From Beroe forskalii (lineage: Eukaryota; Ctenophora; Nuda; Beroida; Beroidae), in assembly GCA_011033025.1 (NCBI GenBank), contig WFMF01000470.1, positions 1 to 64,000 of the forward strand: 64,000 bases of DNA, given 5' to 3'. Below are positions 36,001-45,000 of the stretch, piece by piece. Within the stretch, counting starts at the first letter, position 1. Every line of letters starts with the position of its first letter. The notes beneath the pieces were generated by a model, which worked only from the letters and a program-made list of their open reading frames with translations, was not told the origin of the DNA and searched no databases. The position numbers were made by a program, and so were the translations under genes.

Positions 36001-39000
36001 CTATATATTGATTCCTGTCATGGATGTTTTTTCACTTTCATCTGAATTAGGCAAGTGTGATTCGCGGTGCCTGAAACATTTGCTTTTTTAAATGTCTATC
36101 TTTTATTTTTTTTAAACTTGCTTCGTTCGTCATACTATTTAACTGGTATTGCTGGAATGGTATGTAATGCGAATATTTAGGTTTAAAATGAGGAAAAATA
36201 AGTGCATATTGCGTCATTAGGTTCATTTTTCACACGAAACGTTAATGTAGGTTACTTTAATCTTTTTATAATATTTGTGCCCTTATTATATATTTTAGAA
36301 CATATATTTCAAATATATATATTTTGCAGTTCTAGAGTTTTCAAGCTTTGCTTTGATGTTTGATGAAATTTTTTCGATTTCTTAATTTGATGTATAGATT
36401 GTTCAGTAGCTTATTTGCTGTCGACCGATTGATTCCCCCTTATCTAACTCTCACTCCAGGCTACACCATGAATTACTCCCTAAATCCCCCCTTATCCAAC
36501 TCTCACTACAGGCAACACCATGAATTACTCCCTAAATCCCCCTTATCTAACTCTCTCTACAGGCAACACCATGAATTACTCCCTAAATCCCCCTTATCCA
36601 ACTGTCACTCCAGGCATCACCATGAATTACTCCCTAAATCCCCCTTATCCTAATCTCACTCCAGGCATCACCATGAATTACTCCCTAAATCCCCCTTATC
36701 CTACTCTCACTCCAGGCATCACCATGAATTACTCCCTAAATCCCCCTTATCCAACTCTCACTCCAGGCATCACCATGAATTACTCCCTAAATCCCCCTTA
36801 TCCAACTGTCACTCCAGGCATCACCATGAATTACTCCCTAAATCCCCCCTTATCCTACTCTCACTCCAGGCATCACCATGAATTACTCCCTAAATCCCCC
36901 TTATCCTACTCTCACTCCAGGCATCACCATGAATTACTCCCTTATCCCCCTTATCCAACTGTCACTCCAGGCATCACCATGAATTACTCCCTAAATCCCC
37001 TTATCCTACTCACTCCAGGCATCACCATGAATAACTCCCTAAATCCCCCCTTATCCTACTCTCACTCCAGGCATCACCATGAATTACTCCCTAAATTCCC
37101 CTTATCCAACTCTCACTCCAGGCATCACCATGAATTACTCCCTAAATCCCCCTTATCCTACTCTCACTCCAGGCAACACCATCAATTACTCCCCATATCC
37201 CCCATTTCCAACTCTCACTACAGGCTAAATGATGAATTACTCCCTAAATCCCCCTTATCCAACTCTCACTCCAGGCATCACCATGAATTACTCCCTAAAT
37301 CCCCCTTATCCAACTGTCACTCCAGGCATCACCATGAATTACTCCCTAAATCCCCCCTTATCCTACTCTCACTCCAGGCATCACCATGAATTACTCCCTA
37401 AATCCCCCTTATCCTACTCTCACTCCAGGCATCACCATGAATTACTCCCTTATCCCCCTTATCCAACTGTCACTCCAGGCATCACCATGAATTACTCCCT
37501 AAATCCCCCTTATCCTACTCTCACTCCAGGCATCACCATGAATAACTCCCTAAATCCCCCTTATCCTACTCTCACTCCAGGCATCACCATGAATTACTCC
37601 CTAAATTCCCCTTATCCAACTCTCACTCCAGGCATCACCATGAATTACTCCCTAAATCCCCCTTATCCTACTCTCACTCCAGGCAACACCATGAATAACT
37701 CCCCATATCCCCCATTTCCAACTCTCACTACAGGCTAAATGATGAATTACTCCCTAAATACCCCCTCATCTAACTCTATCTCCAGGCAACACCATGAATT
37801 ACTCCCTGAATCCCCCTAATCTAACCGTTACTCCTGACTCCAGGCAACACCATGAATTACTCCCTAAATCCCCCTCATCTAACTCAAATTTGAGGCATCA
37901 CCATGAATTACTCCCTGAAGTCTGAGCCCTCCCCTCCCGCTGCAATGGAATGTACGATCTCCACCACCACCTACCCGGACACCACCACCCCCGATACCTT
38001 CCCCAACTTCACCGTGGAGCAGGTCGCCAGTGTCTGTGACTCCCTGGAAACCAGTGGGGACATTGACCGTCTTTCCCGGTTCCTGTGGTCGCTGCCCCTC
38101 ACGCGCATGGAGGAGTTCAACAAGAACGAACGGATTCTCCGGTCCCGGGCGGTGGTTAGTTTCCACCGACAGGAATACCGGGAGCTGTACTCGATCATTG
38201 AGAACTGGCGGTTTACTCGGGAATCCCACGAGAAGTTGCAGGTTCTGTGGAACGAGGCGCACTACAACGAGGCAGAGAAACTGCGAGGCAGGGCTCTCGG
38301 GGCTGTGGATAAGTACAGGGTTCGGAAGAAGTTCCCGCTGCCTCAAACCATCTGGGACGGCAAGATCCAGAACCACTGTTTCAAGGAGAAGAGCAGGGCA
38401 ATCCTCAAGGAGTGGTATAGCAAGAACCCCTACCCCTCACCGCACACTAAACGCGAACTAGCCACCACAGCCGGCCTGACCGCCACCCAAGTCAGCAACT
38501 GGTTCAAGAACCGGAGACAGCGAGACCGGGCGAGCAAGAGCAAGAACATTCTCCAGATAGCGTCCTCTTCATCCCCTCGCCGAGGGGCCGGACTCTCCTC
38601 GCCCCCTCCCCCCTCGATCACAGCTGCCAGAGTGTCGCCCTACACCGCGTCCTACTCGAGTCACATGAGTAGTCACGTGACTTCCACCACTCACGGCCTG
38701 CTCGCCCCCTCCATCCTGACTCATTCCCCCTACGCAGCTGGCTTCATGACGTATGCAGCTACAGGGCATCCTGAGGCGGTGTAGACGGGGGTCAGAGGCG
38801 CGGCAGGAGTGCGGTTTATGTCAAAGTGGGGGACCAAAGCAGGTGGAGTTTGAGAAGTGGGGACCAGGTGGAGTTTGAGAAGTGGGGGACCAAAGCATGC
38901 GGAGTTTGAGGTACAGTTGGGATCATGGTGTACTGGTGCAGATCTGCTGGTTGAGAAAAGGCGATCGGAAGAATAGGATTGCAGAAGAAACTTTAGAAAT

Positions 39001-42000
39001 TCAGAAAGATTAATATGAAGGAGTGCGTGATGTATTTCAGGACTGCTGGCATTCGAATATCATGTGAATTGTGGGACTATAAGAGTATGTGTTACTGAAT
39101 GATGACAATGAGGTAGTGATTTCAAAGCTACGAAAATCGCAGGCTCGAACATTATTCAGTGATCAATTACGAACTCTTGATACGAACGGACATTAATATC
39201 GGACTTTTCTTCCTTATTTCGTAATAAATTTTAATTTATGCCATCAATAATTGTCTAAAGTTGAAAATTTTATTAATAATTGTTTCTTATATGATATTTA
39301 TGCCCACCTTGAAATTGACCAACATTTTTGTTCGGTTCGTGTTTTCGTCCGGAAAACGCGGTACAGGAACATTGATTTTTATCTAATATTAGAATTTATC
39401 ATAGTGATGTTCAATGATCTATTGATTGATCTAAACAGTTTCAAACCTCACATCCATTGATATTTGATAATGAAGAATGAATATCTATACCTATTGCCTT
39501 TCAGATAATGTGAATTCTGTTGAAAGTTCGTGTTTTCCTTCTTTCCTTGTACAATTTAAACCATTAGAAATTGCAGCAGTTGATTATATATCTCAGCTCC
39601 AAATTCTTAATTCACTTTTTAGATCCTGCATCCTTTCGAATTCTGAAGCAACAAAAAGGCAATTGCCGCCCGCCACATTACATCCTTAGCAAGCCCACTC
39701 TAAGCACTGACTCTAAGCTCTGACTCTAGACTGTGACTCTAAGCTCTGACTCTAGACTGTGACTCTAAGCTCTGACTCTAGACTGTGACTCTAAGCTCTG
39801 ACTCTAAGCTCTGACTCTAGACTGTGACTCTAAGCTCTGACTCTAGACTGTGACTCTAAGCTCTGACTCTAAGCTCTGACTCTAGACTGTGACTCTAAGC
39901 TCTGACTCTAGACTGTGACTCTAAGCTCTGACTCTAAGCTCTGAATCTAAGCTCTGACTCTAAGCTCTGACTCTAAGCACTGACTCTAAGCTCTGAATCT
40001 AAGCTCTGGCTCTAAGCACTGTTTCTAAGCTCTGACTCTAAGCGCTGACTCTAAGCGCTGACTCTAAGCTCTGACTCTAAGCTCTGACTCTAGACTGTGA
40101 CTCTAAGCTCTGACTCTAGACTGTGACTCTAAGCTCTGACTCTAAGCTCTGAATCTAAGCTCTGACTCTAAGCTCTGACTCTAAGCACTGACTCTAAGCT
40201 CTGAATCTAAGCTCTGGCTCTAAGCACTGTTTCTAAGCTCTGACTCTAAGCGCTGACTCTAAGCGCTGACTCTAAGCTCTGACTCTAAGCTCTGACTCTA
40301 GACTGTGACTCTAAGCTCTGACTCTAAGCGCTGACTCTAAGCTCTGACTCTAAGCTCTGACTCTAAGCTCTGACTCTAAGCTCTGACTCTAAGCTCTGAC
40401 TCTAAAGCCCCTATCCCGGCAGGTATAAAAGACAAGCTGCCCGCGGGCAGGTACGTGGTCCTTGTGTCCATGTACGACCGAGTTGGTGGTCACGTGATGC
40501 GGTGGAGCTCGCTAACTGGGCAGCAGTGGAGTGGCAGCACACTGCCGCTCAACCACGATGGAGCCTTCAACAGCATCGAGCTGACGGTACGTGTTTTATA
40601 GTGTTTTAACAGCAGTGAGTTACAGAGTTGATAAAAGTACGTGTTTTAACAGCAGTGAGTTACAGAGTAGATAAAAGTACGTGTTTTAACAGCAGTGAGT
40701 TACAGAGTTGATGCAGCACGTGTTTTAAAAGCAGTGAGTTACAGAGTTGATTACAGTACGTGTTTTAACAGCAGTGAGTTATAGAGTTGATAAAAGTACG
40801 TGTTTTAACAGCAGTGAGTTACAGAGTTGATAAAAGTACGTGTTTTAACAGCAGTGAGTTACAGAGTTGATTGCAGCACGTGTTTTAACAGCAGTGAGTT
40901 ATAGAGTTGATAAAAGTACGTGTTTTAACAGCAGTGAGTTACAGAGTTGATTGCAGTACGTGTTTTAACAGCAGTGAGTTATAAAGTTGATAAAAGTTCG
41001 TTTTTAACAGCAGTGAGTTACAGGGTTGACATCAGTACGTGTTTTGATAACATCGAGTTAACCGTGCGGGATTCGGAGGAAGGAAGGTTGTCGTGTGCGA
41101 GAAGTCAGCGCTGAAGTTCGTCATCAACACGCCATTCCAAACATTGACCATAACGCCACTTCTAGCATTCTGTTTGCATCTGTTCATCAATAGCGAACGA
41201 CCAGTAACCATTTCGTAAGAATCCGGTTACGGTTTCGGTTTCAGTTGGCTTAAACGCTCGGTTAACCGGTTTAACATATAAGTCATATAATATGTGACTG
41301 ACCATTAACATATGTGTATATGTCTCAACCCACCTCACTCTAGGCCCGTGCCTAAAACACGCACTAAGTTGCGGGAAACATTAATAATGTTGAGGTTATT
41401 ATCACTGATAAATTATGTTGAGGTTCATGGCTCATGTTAATTATGTAGTGAGGTAGGACTGTGACCAGTGGGCTATACTTCTCATCATTCCTCGCTCGTA
41501 CAGCCTCCTAGCACCGATTATAGAGTGGGAGGGGAATCAGGAATTCCTGTCCTGTTAAGTAACTCACGTTTCACGTGGGAACTTGGGATCATAAATTCCC
41601 CGGAGTTCTGACGGGTAACAGTAAAGTAATGCAGTGCACTGGAATACACACCATGGGACAGATACACAATACTGAAAATAGGAAAAGTGAGTTTCCCAAG
41701 GTTGGGACGTTAGGTTGGCACGTTTACCCCTTTTAGCCACTTCTAAGCCACTTCCAAGCCACTTTCTAAGCTTATATCACGAGGAAGAGAAAGGAACGTG
41801 AGATCAGCATGTTTATATCCCCACTCCCGCGTCTAAATGATCACAACCAAGCAGCGCTAGTACTTTTCTTGTTATTAAGTTGTTACCCCTGGATTTGTAA
41901 CCTCACCCCCTCCCCAGGTGGATCAGTCAGTGTAACCTGACCCCTCCCCAGGTGGATCAGTCAGTGTTCACGGTGTGCCCCTCTGTCCCGGACATCCGAC

Positions 42001-45000
42001 CCAGCATGGTGTTTATATTTGAAGTGTTCCTGCTGCGTGGTCCCATGGTACCCACTGATAGGGTGGTAGCGTGGGGGGCTTTCCCCCTCTGTGACAAGGA
42101 GTGCAGGTACATTCATCACAATCATAAAACAGATCATTTATTTGAAACATGGAAACTAACTTAAGTAAGTGTACCATATCCTTTTGAAGTTTTGCGGCCA
42201 TTTTGACCAAAGTGGTCAATCGAATGGCGCTATTCCTTCCCCTAAACTCTGACACCCCAGTGTTGTAGAAGGGAAGTACAAATGCCCCATGTTGCGGGGG
42301 GAAGTGGATAACAGGGTGCAGTCTCACGATAAGATCGAACGTCTGATCGCCTCGGACCTGGATAACTGGCTGTGCAACCTCTACTTTGAGGTTATCAAGC
42401 TACCCCGCTACATGGCCGGTCAGAAGGAGTTTGAGGTGGAGTTGCAGTTCACAAGCTCACTACTCGGCTACCCTGATAGGCTCCAGGTTAGTTGGAATTT
42501 GGATGCATCATCGATGCATAAATGCGTGCGTGATTCGCCTTTCAGCCTTTGAGCAATCTCAAACGCCTTTTATTCTTGCGGCAGCTTGGCTGCCTATGAA
42601 TTAACCAATTATGATTGCCGTACTTTTTTGAGTACTATGGATTTGCTCACCCTTTTTCGCAACCTTTTCTCAGGACGCCGATCCCCCGAAGGACGGCAAC
42701 CCCCCGCTGATAGAGGGCGAGGACGGAGAATCGGAGCTAGGCTTCGACCACACCCGTGACATCTCCACCACTGAGGACGGGAGCGAAGAGAAAGCGATGC
42801 TAGAGCCCCTGGTGGAGGACCAGGGTACCACGCGGCGTGGTAGCGATACCACGCGGCGTGGTAGCGACAACACGCTCCCAGGGCGTGCTCCGAGCACGCC
42901 CGGGAGCGTGCACGCCACGAACCAGATAGCACGCCCCTTCACCGCACTCGATGATATGCGGAGCGAGGTTTGTAAAGCTCACGCATTCTCAGTTCCTCTT
43001 CAGACATGGGACCGTTTTGTCTTTCTGCTTATTGCAAGATGTCTGGTGATACCCAAACGTCAGTTGAATTTCAATACTTTCCTATTGACATTTATGATTA
43101 ATGCCTAAATTTTTAATTGCTTAATTGATAGCAGTCAGCCAGTAATCTATAAGTCTATAATGGTTAGAAGGGTCAAAGGAAGGAATCGAGTATTAAACGC
43201 TTTTCAACAAGAAATTAAAAACATGCGATCAATCCAATTCACGTGCTTCAATTCAGTGTAAAACTGTGACTCTATTTAGAAAAAGCTACAAACAAAAAAT
43301 GATAAAAGAAATAAATGAGTTTCGAGTTTATAAACATGAAATCGGTATCCAAGCGTCCAGCTCTCCGTACAGTAGTACAGTACCTAATGGTCACTGGAGC
43401 TTCTAGTAGCAAATGATATTATAAAATGATATTATAACTTTATAAAAACTTATAAAGGGTTTTATACAGCCAAGTTTTAGATTTCATATCATGTAAACAT
43501 GAGTCTCATGTATTTTGTACGTACGAATCACGACTATCACCAGTCCCACGCAAGTCAGATAAATTTGATATAAACAACTGGCCTTAAATTGAAAGAGGAA
43601 AAGTCCCAACGCCCCCACTTATAAATTTTACCTCTGTAACCACACGAAGCATTCAGCAACTTCGGGACCCCTTGCCAAGTTACAGGAACTTCGAATCCCT
43701 TGTCATTAGAGATGCCAGAGATGGTAAAGTGCATGTTAGTCACGGACAAATGCTCTGCGTGGAAATGTAGATCAATCGGGTAATCCTCGGGTTTTGTTAG
43801 AAGTTTTATATCAAATTTCTTCTCTCCATTCACACCAAGGCCTGAGGACTTTAAAATGAATCCACACTTTCCACTTCTATCACAACAGAGTTCTGGAGGC
43901 TTATCATCAAAAACGAACTTAAAATCATTATCTTCCTCGAAAAATTGCAGGGAACTATATACTGAACTTGAGCATTCCCGAACATACCCATCTGAAGTTG
44001 TTAGATTAACTGCTCCACTATTCTTCAGACTTTTAACTAAACTTTGCATTTTACTACTTATTAATAACTTGGTGATATAAGGTAAATATAATGGAGACAA
44101 ATTCTGTTCTGCTATAGCTTTACCTAATGCAGCTTTAAAAATTTCAGAGTTGATTGGTTCATTTTCGAACCTTGTCAAATAATACGCAGCATCAAAAATC
44201 ATCAGACTGTTGCATTCAATAGGAGAAGCCTTCAGAGTTTCAACGAAATAAAATTGTTGCAAAATATCTCCATTCTGAAAAAGATTGGGAAGTTTGAACT
44301 TTGTAATTGCAACACTTTCATGTAAAATTTCTTTTGAAGGACGAGAAGCATAATGCTTAAACAGTTGAAGCACCAATCTACAATCTTCCTCGGAAGATAT
44401 ATTGACAGTTTCAAGGCAGTTAACCAATTTCAAATACAATGCATTATTTTTCTTGGAACATGGAAAAGCATTGATATTTTTCAGCAAGTATCTGCTATTG
44501 GCATCAAGTTTATTAGAATTTCTTTCAAAATTAGCAATCAGTGATTCTAATATAATACCTTCCGGATCTCCTGCTATCTTCATCACAAAATTCAATTCAA
44601 CCTGTGTTCTTGCCGGAAAATCACATAGGAATTCCCTGAGGAAAAAAGTTTCACTTTTTGTGATTGCCTGAGAGAATTTCTTGATCGTCATATCAATAAG
44701 TCTCATTTTCTTGAGAATAGTTGAAACCCATAATGCTTCCTTGACAACAAACAATTGATCTTCATAGGCCCCCAAATCAACTGAATTGAGAAATTCAAAA
44801 CATTTGTCAACCAGCCACGACACTTCAAAGACAGTGGACATCTTGTTCATTCCTCGGAAGTTATCCTTAGAACTTTAGAAATATTCTGAGGTTCTCCAGA
44901 ATAGCAGGAATCTATGAAGTTCTGCACCACTTCTCTAGTGAAGTCCTGGACATCTAGGGAGGAGCTCAGTAGTGAGCTTATCAATGACAGGACTGTTGTA

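Larger units (their letters stand above)
32685..36419. other. intron 7, 5' part: non-coding upstream of the SIX gene
   Basis: No convincing gene. It contains palindromic repeats and a GGGGTCA array (listed separately), and CACGTG boxes near 35718, 35812 and 35859, which could be SIX control sites. An open stretch from an ATG at 35519 begins [14 protein letters not shown]. It might be a first exon for SIX, because a cut after CCTG would splice in phase to GCATCACCATG, but the donor GTTTAA is poor. Confidence 0.4.

Noticed and set aside
36360-36653. 97-codon frame at the start of the SIX-side array
   Set aside because: Another frame of the same tandem array; no independent evidence.
36520-37738. 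Long open frames [17 protein letters not shown] repeated upstream of SIX
   Set aside because: They follow from a 51-bp unit and do not run into the SIX frame; the unit looks like intron end plus start codon, not a protein repeat.
38030-38769. Other-frame open stretches over the SIX exon
   Set aside because: GC-rich shadows of the SIX coding exon.
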